Of a DNA stretch of 64,000 nt, positions 44,034 to 53,484 are shown in pieces. Below the pieces are notes generated by a model that was not told the origin of the DNA, searched no databases, and saw nothing but the letters and a program-made list of their open reading frames with translations. Every line of letters begins with the position of its first letter. Position 1 is the stretch's first letter. The translations under genes and the position numbers were made by a program. Where the stretch lies: the NCBI GenBank assembly GCA_024742875.1, contig JANSXP010000036.1, positions 1 through 64,000 of the forward strand, given 5' to 3'. This DNA comes from Planctomycetaceae bacterium. Lineage in GTDB: Bacteria; Planctomycetota; Planctomycetia; Planctomycetales; Planctomycetaceae.

Positions 44034-44600
44034 TTAGAAGTTCAGATCGTCGTTCTCGGAATTGACGATGGTCGGCACCAGTCGGCGAGTGACTCGGTCG
44101 TAAAGCACCCAGGAACCGTCCTGCAACTGCACCTGAACCAGACGCCCCTGGTAGTTTCCCTGTCCTTGCTCAGTCCCGGAATAGCCGACGTTCATTGCCG
44201 GGGCCACGGAGTAATCGTTGGCCAGCTGCGCGTCATCATGCGTCGGCAGATTCTGCACGGCCGTGACCAGAGCCAGCATCAGCGAACAGACACACAAAGC
44301 GGCGACAGCGACATTGAAGCGGCGTCCTTCCGGCACCGTTCGCATTTGTGCCTGACGTACTTTCAGCTGATCGGCCATCGCAGGCCACAGAGAACGCGAC
44401 ATGGGTTCCGGAGGCACGCTCTCACGCGCTTCTTCCAGCACGGACATAGCGCCCATCATGCCGGCATGATAGGCGCGACAGTCTGAGCAGGCGTGCAGAT
44501 GTTCCGACAGCCGTGACTCTTCTTCCGGCAACGCGTCATCACCCACGGCCAGGTGAATCAGGTGACGGGCATCCGCACAGGAAAGATTTGATTTGTGCAT
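44034..44600 (-). CDS. Membrane-anchored zinc-finger anti-sigma factor
   Basis: 188 residues from the ATG at 44600. The N-terminal zf-HC2 domain contains HLHACSDC (HX3CX2C; residues about 35-42), the zinc-binding anti-sigma motif. A single transmembrane helix follows (FNVAVAALCVCSLMLALVTAV, about 95-115). The extracytoplasmic tail (about 70 residues) includes QDGSWVLYDRVTRRLVP. The gene begins ten bases after the ECF sigma factor, a typical sigma/anti-sigma pair, and the operon ends with the terminator at 43954-43986. The signal it senses is unknown. Confidence 0.88.
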   Translation of the reverse strand: MHKSNLSCADARHLIHLAVGDDALPEEESRLSEHLHACSDCRAYHAGMMGAMSVLEEARESVPPEPMSRSLWPAMADQLKVRQAQMRTVPEGRRFNVAVAALCVCSLMLALVTAVQNLPTHDDAQLANDYSVAPAMNVGYSGTEQGQGNYQGRLVQVQLQDGSWVLYDRVTRRLVPTIVNSENDDLNF

Positions 44601-44610
44601 CACTGTTCCT

Positions 44611-45258
44611 TTATCCCAACTGCTCTTCTTCAATGCTCCGCTGACGACGTTCCCAGGCGTCCTTAAACATTCGCCGGGCTTCGGCCAGACGCCAGCGAAT
44701 TGTCGCTTCGCTGCGTTCGGTCACGGCGGCCACCTCGCTGGTGGAGAATCCTTCCAGATCCCGCAGCACCAATACGGTACGGTAGGTCTCCGGAATGTCG
44801 GTCAGCACCGCCTGGACCTCCTGAGACAGATCCAGATCGCCACGCGGGTCAGGTGCCTGCGGATCCGGCACCCGGTCTTCGCCCGCCTCACTGAACAGTG
44901 CCCACTTGCCCTTGCGTTTAATTTTCCGCAGGTGGTCGTAAGTGGTGTTCACGGCGATGCGAAACAGCCAGGGCCCGAACCGACGCGACGGATCAAACTG
45001 CTCCAGCCGGTCAAAGGCCTTCAGGAAGGCATCCTGAGCCAGGTCCAGGGCAATGTCCTGATCCGGCATGAACCGCCGGATGACTTTCATCACCCGCCGC
45101 TCGTAACGCTGCACCAACTGACCGAAAGCGTCGGTATCGCCATGACGGGCTTTGTCCACCAAACGCGCATCTGTCGCCTGAGACATGGCCGAATCGTGAG
45201 ATTCGAGCTCAGCCTCGGACGAGCCGAAATTCGCGTCCGATTCAGTCATTTGCAGCAT
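44611..45258 (-). CDS. ECF-type RNA polymerase sigma factor
   Basis: 215 residues from the ATG at 45258 (AAAGG nine bases upstream); TTG 45276 and ATG 45249 are alternatives. Region 2 reads DLAQDAFLKAFDRLEQFDPS and RRFGPWLFRIAVNTTYDHL. Region 4 reads DIPETYRTVLVLRDLEGFST followed by SEVAAVTERSEATIRWRLAE. The linker between them is Asp/Pro-rich (SEAGEDRVPDPQAPDPRGD). It is transcribed with the anti-sigma factor that follows. Such pairs respond to envelope signals. No target promoter motif was identified. Confidence 0.92.
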   Translation of the reverse strand: MLQMTESDANFGSSEAELESHDSAMSQATDARLVDKARHGDTDAFGQLVQRYERRVMKVIRRFMPDQDIALDLAQDAFLKAFDRLEQFDPSRRFGPWLFRIAVNTTYDHLRKIKRKGKWALFSEAGEDRVPDPQAPDPRGDLDLSQEVQAVLTDIPETYRTVLVLRDLEGFSTSEVAAVTERSEATIRWRLAEARRMFKDAWERRQRSIEEEQLG

Positions 45259-45583
45259 TTCATGGTGCCTTTCCAATGTTCCTACGCGGAAAGGCTGGCA
45301 AACGTTGGGGGAATTTGACGGGCTGTGGCAGGTATCCCGGGGCCTTCACCCTGTTCAAAGGTCCACGACTGAGATTTGTCTCTCAATTTGGTCGTTTTGG
45401 GTAGCCCAGACACATGGCGGTTCGTGCTCCGGAGCCGTTTTTCGCAGCAAATGCGGCTGGTGGGGCAGAGCCCTGCCCCCCATCACCGAACAGAGCAGCC
45501 CGGAATCAAACCGGGGGCGGCCGTCTGGAGACGACCGCTGCGTGGGGATTCTGCTGGTCGCCGATTCCTGCCGGCCGGCGGCC
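45259..45583. other. Upstream region of the sigma factor operon
   Basis: A 325-base stretch. GGGGCAG (45462-45468) and CTGCCCC (45473-45479) form a perfect 7-bp hairpin with a four-base loop and no T run. The sigma factor promoter should lie near the left end, but I see no certain site. No gene. Confidence 0.45.
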
Positions 45584-46570
45584 TTAACCCAGCAGTTCCC
45601 TGATTTCCGCTTCGGTAAAACGCTGCGCCATACGCGCCCCCAGCTGACTGACAATTCGCGCGGAGGCGTGAGAAGCCAGATGGCCTGCGTCTTTCCAGGA
45701 CAGTCCGTTGGTGATGCCGTACAGCAGGCCGCCGGCATACATGTCACCAGCGCCCGTGGTGTCAATGGCGTTGACACTGACTCCTTCAATGGGAATTGCT
45801 TCACCGCCGTGCATCAGAAGGGAGCCATTGGCTCCCAGCGTCATCGCCACGTTTTCCGCGTGCTCGTGGATCGCGGCGGCACACGCGATTGGGTCTTCTT
45901 TGTCGGTCAGGCTTTTGGCTTCTTCCTCGTTGCAGAAGAACAGGTCGACCGGCCCTTCCACCAATTGCCACAGTTCGTCCTTGAGCAGGTTGACCAGAAA
46001 CGGGTCTGAGGCGGTGAGAGCCACTTTGACGTTGTTCTTTTTGGCCAGTTCGATGGCCCTGTAGGCGGCCGCTTTGGTGGTGTCTCCGGTCAACAGGTAG
46101 CCTTCAATGTAGACATACTTTGACTGCTTCAGCTCGTCCTCATCAATGTCGGCTTCCGTCAGTGTGGCCGAAACCCCCAGGTTGGTCAGCATCGTTCGCT
46201 GGGCGTCTTCAGTGATCAGTACACCGCAGGTGCCTGTCTGTCCGGTCTCCGAAGGCTTGACGTCAATCGTGACTCCCATTTCCCGCATGTCTTTGAGGAA
46301 GAACTCACCCGTTTCATCGGCCGCCACTTTGCCCACGTAGGCCGCCTTGCCGCCAAAGTCTGCCACTCCCACAATGGTGTTGGCCGCTGAACCTCCAGCG
46401 CAGCGATTCAGGGGCAGGCCATTCAGACGACCGAGGACACCCTGCTGCTGTTCATCATCCACCAGCGTCATGATGCCCTTGTCAAAGCCGGTCGCGGCCA
46501 GAAGTTCGTCGCTGACCTGCGCCTGCACGTCAACCAGTGCGTTGCCCACTCCGTATACGTCGTATTTCAT
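45584..46570 (-). CDS. PfkB-family (adenosine kinase-like) sugar kinase
   Basis: 328 residues from the ATG at 46570 ([16 protein letters not shown]). The PfkB fold shows the first signature [20 protein letters not shown] and the second signature with the catalytic base, [19 protein letters not shown], near residue 280. The overall pattern ([31 protein letters not shown]) fits bacterial adenosine kinase-like proteins more than ribokinase or fructokinase. Likely converts adenosine or a related nucleoside to its monophosphate. SelO lies upstream in the same direction with a gap of about 195 bases. Confidence 0.86.
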   Translation of the reverse strand: MKYDVYGVGNALVDVQAQVSDELLAATGFDKGIMTLVDDEQQQGVLGRLNGLPLNRCAGGSAANTIVGVADFGGKAAYVGKVAADETGEFFLKDMREMGVTIDVKPSETGQTGTCGVLITEDAQRTMLTNLGVSATLTEADIDEDELKQSKYVYIEGYLLTGDTTKAAAYRAIELAKKNNVKVALTASDPFLVNLLKDELWQLVEGPVDLFFCNEEEAKSLTDKEDPIACAAAIHEHAENVAMTLGANGSLLMHGGEAIPIEGVSVNAIDTTGAGDMYAGGLLYGITNGLSWKDAGHLASHASARIVSQLGARMAQRFTEAEIRELLG

Positions 46571-46765
46571 GTCTGTCTTGATGCTTTGGTGTCTTGGATT
46601 CAGAACGGAAAAATGAACCACCGATGGTGGTGCGGTGGCGGAAGCATAGCAGAACGGGCCCTGCTCCCAACGCGGCAGACGCTGCAAACAAAGGGAATCG
46701 GGGGCAAAGGATGGCCCGCGACGGGCAGGCCGACGCACGCCAGCCGGTACCCCGGCTGCCGACCG

Positions 46766-48367
46766 TTACGAACTGCAGGAGAGCATCGAACAGCCGGCCC
46801 GCTCCCGTGCCCATTCCGGACGCCTGGCAAAATACTGCTGCTCGTGCTCGGGTTGTTCGTCATACGGATGACGCAGCAGTTCCAGCAGTCGATTCACCTC
46901 GTCAGCACGCCCTTCTTCCAACTGGTCGATGGCCACCTGTGCCATGTAGTTGCGCAGCACATATTTGGGGTTGGCGGCATTCATCATGGCCGATCGCTCG
47001 TCCGCAGACAGGCCATCATCCACGATTCGCAGCCGGTAGCGGTTGAGCCAGTCCAGGAAGGCTTCCCGAACGTCCCCGGTGAATTCCTCCGGAACGTACA
47101 GCGCGTCGGACAGACACGCGGGCAAATCATTGACGGGATCACTTGTGTGAGGCAGCTGTGCCAGGTTGCGGAAGAAAATCGTCATGTCCGTTTCTGTGGT
47201 GGACAGCACATCAAACACATCGTCCACCAGATCCTGATCACCATCCGGCTGAAACTTCGACAGACCCAGCTTCTGTGTCATCATCTCGTAAAAGCCGCGG
47301 TTGAATGAGTTGGCATACTCTTCCAGTGACTGCTCCAGCGGTTTGGGGTCTTCTGTCATCTGCACGATGGCGTTGGCCAGCTGGTAAAGATTCCAGTGCG
47401 CAACGACCGGCTGGTTGCCAAACCGATATCGACGGCCCTGAGCGTCCGTCGTGTTGGGCGTCCAGCCGCGATCGAAGCCCTCCAGCCAGCCATATGGGCC
47501 GTAATCAATGGTCAGGCCCAGAATTGACATATTGTCGGTATTCATGACGCCGTGAACAAAACCCACCCGCTGCCAGTGCACAATCATGGCAGCTGTGCGC
47601 TGGCAAACCTCGTCAAACCAGGCGGTCACAATTTCGGATGGCAGCGGCCCGTCATGTGCCGGGAGCAGGTGAGGGAAGTCTGAGCGAATTGTGAATTCCA
47701 CCAGCTGTTTGAGTGTGTCCGGATCTTTGCGGGAGGCGAAGATCTGAAAGTTGCCGAATCGCGTGAAGGAGGGGGCCACACGACAGACCACAGCACCAGG
47801 TTCCCACTGTGGATTGCCGTCGTAGAACATGTCTCGGCGAACTTTCTCGCCTGTGAGCACCAAAGACAGGGCACGCGTTGTGGGCACTCCCAGGTGATGC
47901 ATGGCTTCACTGCACAGGTACTCTCGCACGCTGGATCTGAGCACCGCCAGTCCGTCGGCTGTGCGCGAATACGGCGTGGGGCCGGCGCCTTTGAGCTGCA
48001 GCGTCTGATAACCGGTGGACGTACGCACTTCTCCCAGATTGATAGCGCGGCCGTCTCCCAGTTGTCCGGCCCAGTTGCCAAACTGGTGACCGCCGTAACA
48101 CATCGCAAATGGATCCATTCCGTCCAGCAGGCGATTGCCGCCGAACAGCTCCGCAAACAAAGGACGCTCACATTCCTCCGGCGGCAAGTCCAGATCGGCG
48201 GCCACCTCGCGGGACCACGAAACGACAGACGGAGCGGATACCGGTGTTGGTGACACGCGCGAGTAGCACGCATAGTGCACCTGCCGTCGACTGTTGGCCG
48301 AATTGTGATCCGCCGGCAACTCGCGGGAAAAACGATTGGAAAATTCGAGCGATTCGAGAGTCTTCAC
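46766..48367 (-). CDS. selO: Protein adenylyltransferase SelO (YdiU)
   Basis: 533 residues, slightly longer than E. coli YdiU. SelO has an inverted kinase-like site and transfers AMP to Ser/Thr/Tyr of target proteins. Visible are the glycine-rich GQLGDGRAINLGEV, the segment HGVMNTDNMSILGLTIDYGP with the metal-binding Asn and Asp, and the C-terminus SMLSCSS. The last cysteine is the position where many eukaryotic SelO proteins carry selenocysteine. Start at 48367 (MKTLESLEFSNRFSRELP) is well supported by the conserved N-terminus. It faces a terminator that ends the Gld-type operon. Confidence 0.93.
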   Translation of the reverse strand: MKTLESLEFSNRFSRELPADHNSANSRRQVHYACYSRVSPTPVSAPSVVSWSREVAADLDLPPEECERPLFAELFGGNRLLDGMDPFAMCYGGHQFGNWAGQLGDGRAINLGEVRTSTGYQTLQLKGAGPTPYSRTADGLAVLRSSVREYLCSEAMHHLGVPTTRALSLVLTGEKVRRDMFYDGNPQWEPGAVVCRVAPSFTRFGNFQIFASRKDPDTLKQLVEFTIRSDFPHLLPAHDGPLPSEIVTAWFDEVCQRTAAMIVHWQRVGFVHGVMNTDNMSILGLTIDYGPYGWLEGFDRGWTPNTTDAQGRRYRFGNQPVVAHWNLYQLANAIVQMTEDPKPLEQSLEEYANSFNRGFYEMMTQKLGLSKFQPDGDQDLVDDVFDVLSTTETDMTIFFRNLAQLPHTSDPVNDLPACLSDALYVPEEFTGDVREAFLDWLNRYRLRIVDDGLSADERSAMMNAANPKYVLRNYMAQVAIDQLEEGRADEVNRLLELLRHPYDEQPEHEQQYFARRPEWARERAGCSMLSCSS

Positions 48368-48479
48368 GGCATTGGCTTCCGAGACGTTTGTTCCTGGTCC
48401 GTCAGCTGACGGGGACTGTCTGGGTTGTAGTGTACATTTCTCAATCCGCCAGCCCCATTTGTGGACTCCCTACTGCGCC

Positions 48480-48515
48480 AAAAAAAACAGCTCGCCCTGA
48501 CAAAGAGCGAGCTGT
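48480..48515 (-). terminator. Terminator of the Gld-type operon
   Basis: On the minus strand ACAGCTCGC (arm at 48507-48515) pairs exactly with the arm at 48487-48495 around an 11-base loop, followed by a T8 run (48480-48487). It lies 29 bases after the DUF4340 stop. Confidence 0.94.
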
Positions 48516-48543
48516 CGGTCATCGTAAGTGCAGCCAGTGGGCG

Positions 48544-50538
48544 TTACTGACCGCCACCGGGAATCAATCCTGGCGGCAGTCCCCCGGGAATCCCACTGGG
48601 AAAGCCTCCGCCGCCGGGCAGACCGCCTGGCAATCCACCGGGAGGAGTGCCACCGGCGGGCTCATCGGTTTTCTCGGAGATCACGTCCTTGCGGGTGATG
48701 CGAAATTTCTCAAAGCTGTCGGAAGAAATGACGTAGTACCAGCGATCAAAACGAGCGAACAACTCGTCAGCCTTTTTCTGTCCGCTTTCGACTTTGTTGT
48801 CCCACGCCTTGATGTCGCGGTCATAAGCCGTCTTTGCTGCCTGATAGGCGGCCATTGCGGCGTCGTACTGTCGCTGAGCGACAACTCTGGGGTCTTCTGG
48901 TGGCGTGGCGGGTTCTGTCTGTTCAGGCTCTTCGTCCGTCCCCGGCTGTTGAGCGGCCTCACCGGTTGGTTCTTCTCCGTTTGGTTTCTCTGTTGGTGGT
49001 TGCGCTGGGGACGGAGATTCGGTCGCTTCTGTTTGTTTCGGCGGCTCAGTTGTCGCGTCTGCCTGTGGCTGTTTCGGCTCCGACTCGGTTGGGGGTTCGG
49101 GTTCGGGCTGCGGGTCTTCTGCCGGCGGCTGCTGTGCAGGCTCATCCTGCAGCGGGCCGCAGTCGTCGGCGGGTTCCTCCGGCTTTGAATCCTCCGGGGA
49201 ATCCTCTGTCGCAGTTGCCCGATCATCGTTGACGTCACCCGCCTGTTCACTGTCTGCAGTCTCTTTGGCCGGCACGGCGTCTTTGGCTGGCTGCTGGAGA
49301 ATTTCCGGCAGCTGCGGCTTCACCGGCTCAATGGGTTTCTTACCCAGCAGACCTTCATTGAATTCCACTTTCACCAGCAGGTATCGCCGTGGGCCAGCGT
49401 CTTCGTCCGTCGATGATTTCTCTGAGTCGGCCTCTGTGTCGCCTTCCTCGTCCTCGTCTTTGCTGTCAGCTGCATCCAGACCCACTTCGATGTCACGCTG
49501 CGTGCCGCGGGCGATCTCTCCAAAATACAGCGTGTACTGCACGCCATTGCTGTCGCCGGCCAGCAGTTCACCGTCGTTGGAGTACAGGCGTTCTTTGCCG
49601 TCGCGGTCACCACCGATGAAATAACCCTGCTGCTGCATCTGCATTTCCAGAATCTGTTTCACGGCCGGATTGATTTGCATGTTGCCTCCCAGGCCTTCCG
49701 GCTTGGGACGCACACCGACAATCTTCAGGTCTGCCAGGTTGGTGGCGATCGCGGCAATTGGACTGGTGTCCAGCTGTTCGGTTTCCGGATCCATGCCCAC
49801 CATTTCCCACGTGCCCGAGGGAGACAGGTCCGTCTTGGCGAACTCCAGCAGTTCGGTTTTCTCCACCGTGCCGCGCTGCTCATTAATGGAATAGTTGTCG
49901 AGCGTGATGGTTACCAGATTGTTGGCCGTCGTCTTCAGCAGATCCGGTTCAATCCAGTCGCTGAATTTGGCCGACAGATCCACTTCCAGTTCGGCAATGA
50001 ACGTGGTGTTGCTTTCCGGTTCCCGCACGTAGTAATGGCCATCGCGATTTTCCACGGCGTTGCCCACAATCAGGTCCACCAGAGCGTTGCCACTGTTGTC
50101 TTTGAGCGTCAGGCGTGTGCCGCGTTCTTCGGCATCGGCGGAGCCGCTGGCGGCCGGGTCGACCACGCCGTAGCGTTTCCAGTCATCTTTGCTGCGGCTC
50201 TGGACGGCCTTTTTTCGCACGCCCATCAAAGATGTGGCCGTCTTCGCCAGGCGGTCTTTGGCTTCGGCCGGATAACTGTGGTGCGAGGGAATGACCCACA
50301 GGTCGTTCTCATCCTGCTTCACCGAGAATTCGGCCAGTCGTTTGCTTTGACTGTCGAAATCCTGAACGTCCAGCTCGGTGGCTTTTTCCACGTTGTCGAA
50401 CTCGGGGAACAGTTCCTTCCCCACGTCCGAAAAACCTGACACGTCAGCAGGCAAAGTGGAGTACCACGCGGCTGCGGCAAACAGTGCAGAAACACCTGCG
50501 GTGGCCAGAAAAGTGAGAGTGCGGCTCAACGGATTCAT
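48544..50538 (-). CDS. DUF4340 domain protein of a Gld-type ABC module
   Basis: 664 residues. One N-terminal helix (TLTFLATAGVSALFAAAAWY) anchors the protein. The DUF4340 region (about 30-390) contains LAEFSVKQDENDLWVIPSHH, YGVVDPAA, VDLIVGNAVENRDGHYYVRE and QYTLYFGEIARGTQRD. A Pro/Gln/Glu/Thr-rich segment of about 150 residues (about 395-545) then precedes a short helix and a final strand, FDRWYYVISSDSFEKFRI, which looks like the end of the same domain. The tail is Gly/Pro-rich. Proteins with this domain accompany GldG-type transport genes. It is the last gene of an operon ending at a strong terminator. Confidence 0.85.
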   Translation of the reverse strand: MNPLSRTLTFLATAGVSALFAAAAWYSTLPADVSGFSDVGKELFPEFDNVEKATELDVQDFDSQSKRLAEFSVKQDENDLWVIPSHHSYPAEAKDRLAKTATSLMGVRKKAVQSRSKDDWKRYGVVDPAASGSADAEERGTRLTLKDNSGNALVDLIVGNAVENRDGHYYVREPESNTTFIAELEVDLSAKFSDWIEPDLLKTTANNLVTITLDNYSINEQRGTVEKTELLEFAKTDLSPSGTWEMVGMDPETEQLDTSPIAAIATNLADLKIVGVRPKPEGLGGNMQINPAVKQILEMQMQQQGYFIGGDRDGKERLYSNDGELLAGDSNGVQYTLYFGEIARGTQRDIEVGLDAADSKDEDEEGDTEADSEKSSTDEDAGPRRYLLVKVEFNEGLLGKKPIEPVKPQLPEILQQPAKDAVPAKETADSEQAGDVNDDRATATEDSPEDSKPEEPADDCGPLQDEPAQQPPAEDPQPEPEPPTESEPKQPQADATTEPPKQTEATESPSPAQPPTEKPNGEEPTGEAAQQPGTDEEPEQTEPATPPEDPRVVAQRQYDAAMAAYQAAKTAYDRDIKAWDNKVESGQKKADELFARFDRWYYVISSDSFEKFRITRKDVISEKTDEPAGGTPPGGLPGGLPGGGGFPSGIPGGLPPGLIPGGGQ

Positions 50539-50649
50539 ATCAGGACCTGTTTTCGAATCGCTGTGTTGGAAACGAAGGATCTGAGTCTTGAGTGTCTGGA
50601 AACAAAGTTGGCTTCATCATGGCGGGGAGCAGCCTGATGATGAGGAGAA

Positions 50650-53379
50650 TCAGCGGCGTCGGTCGACGGCGATCGACTGTCTTTCTGAGAGATTGCTCAG
50701 CCCCAGAAACAGCAGTCCGAAGCAGATCGGCAAAATGGCGGATGCCAGGTAGGCCAGAATACGGGTTTGGTTTTCCAGCCTGCGGATCTTCCGCTGCATC
50801 GTCAGGGCCGCTTTGCGGATGCTGGAATCCTTCTCCTGTTCCAGCACGCGTTCTTCGGCATCGAGTTCCTGATTCAGCTGTTCTTCTTTTTGTCGCAGCA
50901 ACTGCTCCTTGCTGCGATTATCGATGTCTGTGCGTTTGGTGATGTCATCCACTTCCGCCTGCAGCTCTTTGCGAGCGGCATCCAGTTTTTCCGTCATCTT
51001 CTCATCCGCTTCTGTCTCTACCTTGTTCAGTTCTTCTCGGAAGCGGCTCTTCTCTCGCTCGATGGTGGTGAGAGTTCGCAGACTGGATCTTCGCGATCGC
51101 AGGGCGATGAATGTGTCCACGGCGGCGAGGCGATCGACGGCATTCAGAATGAATGAGACGTTGTCGAACGCCAGATCCAGATTGCCGCGACTGCGTTCCA
51201 GAAAGAACCAGTCGCTGATCATGTCGATGTCCGTCACGAACACGACATTCGTTGGCTTGTCTTCGTTGATCACATGGCAGGCGAGAATATGAGAGTACTC
51301 GTCGTCTTTGCGGAGTGGGCTGGGGTTAATCTGCGCCACGGGAGACATGGTCATCGGATTGAATGTGTTGCGAACAACCTGTTCCCATTGCAGACGACCG
51401 GAACTGGCGCTGGTCTGCAGCAGCGGCGTGAACGTGTCGCTGCCTTTGGGACCCACTACAGAACCGGGAAACAGACACACAATGTCCTGCAGGCCTTTGG
51501 TGATGGCTACGTCGCGGTTAAACGCCTCTTTGCGATTACCGGCGCGGGACACAAACACATATTCCGGTGGCAGCGTCTGAAACTGCGGGTGAGGATTGGA
51601 TGTGTCGTACACCACTTCGCCGTTGTCCCACTGGATGCCCATGCGTCGCAGCAGTGACGTCAGTTCCCCGTTTTCTGCCTTGGGCTCAGGCTGCTGACGC
51701 TGGCCGAACATACCGCCGCCACCGCCACCGGGCTTCGCCAGTTTGGGGGCCATCGACAGACCAAACTGCGTCTGTGAGAAAATCGGACACGGGTCCTCAA
51801 ACACGAGTACCGGTCTCCCGGCTTCCACATATTCCATGAAGTTATTCATCTGCGGGTCCGTCAGCGATGACGGCATCACGGCCAGCAGGACGTCGAAGTC
51901 TTCCTTCTCGTCGCTTTCGCTGTCTCCATCCTGCTCGGCATCCGCCGTGCTTTCGACGAGGATCTTTCGCGCCGGATCGACGCTGATGACTTTGTACTGC
52001 TTTTTCAGTTCCTGGACGAGTTCCCAGTCGCGGCCGCGGCCATCGCCGGAGATGACTCCTGCGTCCGTCTGCAGCACGCCGATGGTCAGGCGATTGTCCT
52101 GGGAGACAGTTCGCACAGAACGCGTCAGCTCATATTCAATCGGCAGGCCTTTGCCAAAGAACGGAATTTCCACGTCGTCCGTATCGCTCAGGACGACGGC
52201 TCCCAGGAAGATCTCGGCCTCTTCAAATTTGCCGTCCTGCTCGTACTGTAACCGCACGGGATCCACTCCCAGAGCCCGCGCCTCTTCTGCTTCCACACTG
52301 AACGGCTCGACGTTGACAATTCGGACTTCGATATTGGCACCGCCCCGCAGATCGAACTCCCGCAGCAGTCCCAGCAGGCGGCGGCGCGTGTCGTTGTATT
52401 CGCCCGGCACTTCCGGACTGATGAAGGCCTGAATGGTGACCTTGCGATCGCCAATCTCGTCAATGGTCTGATAGGTGGCATCCGACAAAGAGAACAGTTT
52501 TTCGGACGTCAAATCGGCTCGCAGCGGAAAAATGCCGGAGATCACCAGCAGACTGACGAACGCGACTGTCAGACTGACTGTGCGGGCCGCGTAATGCAGC
52601 CACATTGATCCGGCTTCGGAGGCCTGCCAGCGACGCCGTGAGATGACGATCAGATTCAGATACAGCATCAGCGCCGTGAGCATCACAAAGTAGGCGATGT
52701 TGGACAGTGGAATCACGCCCACGCCAAAATCCTTGAGCTGTTCCTGCAGGCTCAGTTTCTCCACAGCGGTGCGGAACTCGTACATGGAGCTGACCACGCC
52801 GAATTGAGCCAGTACCCATTCCAGGGCGGACGACACTGTCCCGATGAAGACAGGCACACAGCAAAAGACAACGCCCAGCACAAAAGCCACCGTCGCACTG
52901 CTGGTCAGCGCTGAGGCAAACATGCCCACCGCCAGCAGGGCGGCCCCGGAGTACCAGTAACCGCAGTAGCTGCCAAGCAGCAGCCCCAGATCCGGCGAAC
53001 CGAGGTACTTGAGTGTGACCACGTTGATCAGTGAAAACAAAAGAGCGACCGTATAGACGCCCAGGACGGCAAAGTACTTGCCAATCAGCACTTCCACATC
53101 TGAGGCGGGCAGCGTGAACAGCAGTTCGTCGGTTCCCAGCTTCTTTTCATCGGCCCACACCGTCATGGTAATGGCGGGAATCAGAAACAGCAGCAGCAGC
53201 GGAAACTGCTGGCTGAGCTGATCCAGATTGGCCTGATTGTCGGCAAAGAACTGGGTGTTGAACGCCATCACAGACGCCGCCACACAGAAGACGACAATAA
53301 ACAGATAGCCCAGCACGCTGGAAAAGTAGCTGCTGAAGTTGCGTTTGGTGACAGCCAGAATCACGTGAGTGCGGATCAT
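50650..53379 (-). CDS. GldF-GldG fusion: ABC-2 permease joined to GldG-like domain
   Basis: 909 residues from the ATG at 53379. The first about 265 residues are an ABC-2 permease (SSVLGYLFIVVFCVAASVMA, FPLLLLFLIPAITMTVWADE, several further helices to LMLYLNLIVISRRRW). A next helix (TVAFVSLLVISGIFPLRADL) begins the GldG-like part: LTSEKLFSLSDATYQTIDEI, then the GldG/DUF7088 domain with DVLLAVMPSSLTDPQM and a Gly-rich loop. A coiled coil (about 800-875) and a final helix (ILAYLASAILPICFGLLFLG) end it. In Bacteroidetes GldF and GldG are separate gliding proteins; here they are one chain. ATPase upstream, DUF4340 downstream. Confidence 0.88.
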   Translation of the reverse strand: MIRTHVILAVTKRNFSSYFSSVLGYLFIVVFCVAASVMAFNTQFFADNQANLDQLSQQFPLLLLFLIPAITMTVWADEKKLGTDELLFTLPASDVEVLIGKYFAVLGVYTVALLFSLINVVTLKYLGSPDLGLLLGSYCGYWYSGAALLAVGMFASALTSSATVAFVLGVVFCCVPVFIGTVSSALEWVLAQFGVVSSMYEFRTAVEKLSLQEQLKDFGVGVIPLSNIAYFVMLTALMLYLNLIVISRRRWQASEAGSMWLHYAARTVSLTVAFVSLLVISGIFPLRADLTSEKLFSLSDATYQTIDEIGDRKVTIQAFISPEVPGEYNDTRRRLLGLLREFDLRGGANIEVRIVNVEPFSVEAEEARALGVDPVRLQYEQDGKFEEAEIFLGAVVLSDTDDVEIPFFGKGLPIEYELTRSVRTVSQDNRLTIGVLQTDAGVISGDGRGRDWELVQELKKQYKVISVDPARKILVESTADAEQDGDSESDEKEDFDVLLAVMPSSLTDPQMNNFMEYVEAGRPVLVFEDPCPIFSQTQFGLSMAPKLAKPGGGGGGMFGQRQQPEPKAENGELTSLLRRMGIQWDNGEVVYDTSNPHPQFQTLPPEYVFVSRAGNRKEAFNRDVAITKGLQDIVCLFPGSVVGPKGSDTFTPLLQTSASSGRLQWEQVVRNTFNPMTMSPVAQINPSPLRKDDEYSHILACHVINEDKPTNVVFVTDIDMISDWFFLERSRGNLDLAFDNVSFILNAVDRLAAVDTFIALRSRRSSLRTLTTIEREKSRFREELNKVETEADEKMTEKLDAARKELQAEVDDITKRTDIDNRSKEQLLRQKEEQLNQELDAEERVLEQEKDSSIRKAALTMQRKIRRLENQTRILAYLASAILPICFGLLFLGLSNLSERQSIAVDRRR

Positions 53380-53484
53380 GGTGTTATCACGCCCTGAAAT
53401 CGGGAATTGGAGAAAGTGGGTTTGCACAGGGGGCGACTCGTCAGGACCAAAGTCATCAGACGAGCCAAGTGATGGGGAGTTCGA

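Noticed and set aside
45462-45479. GGGGCAG/CTGCCCC hairpin as a terminator
   Set aside because: It has no T run and lies upstream of the sigma factor operon and about 100 bases beyond the adenosine kinase-like stop, so orientation and position do not fit well.
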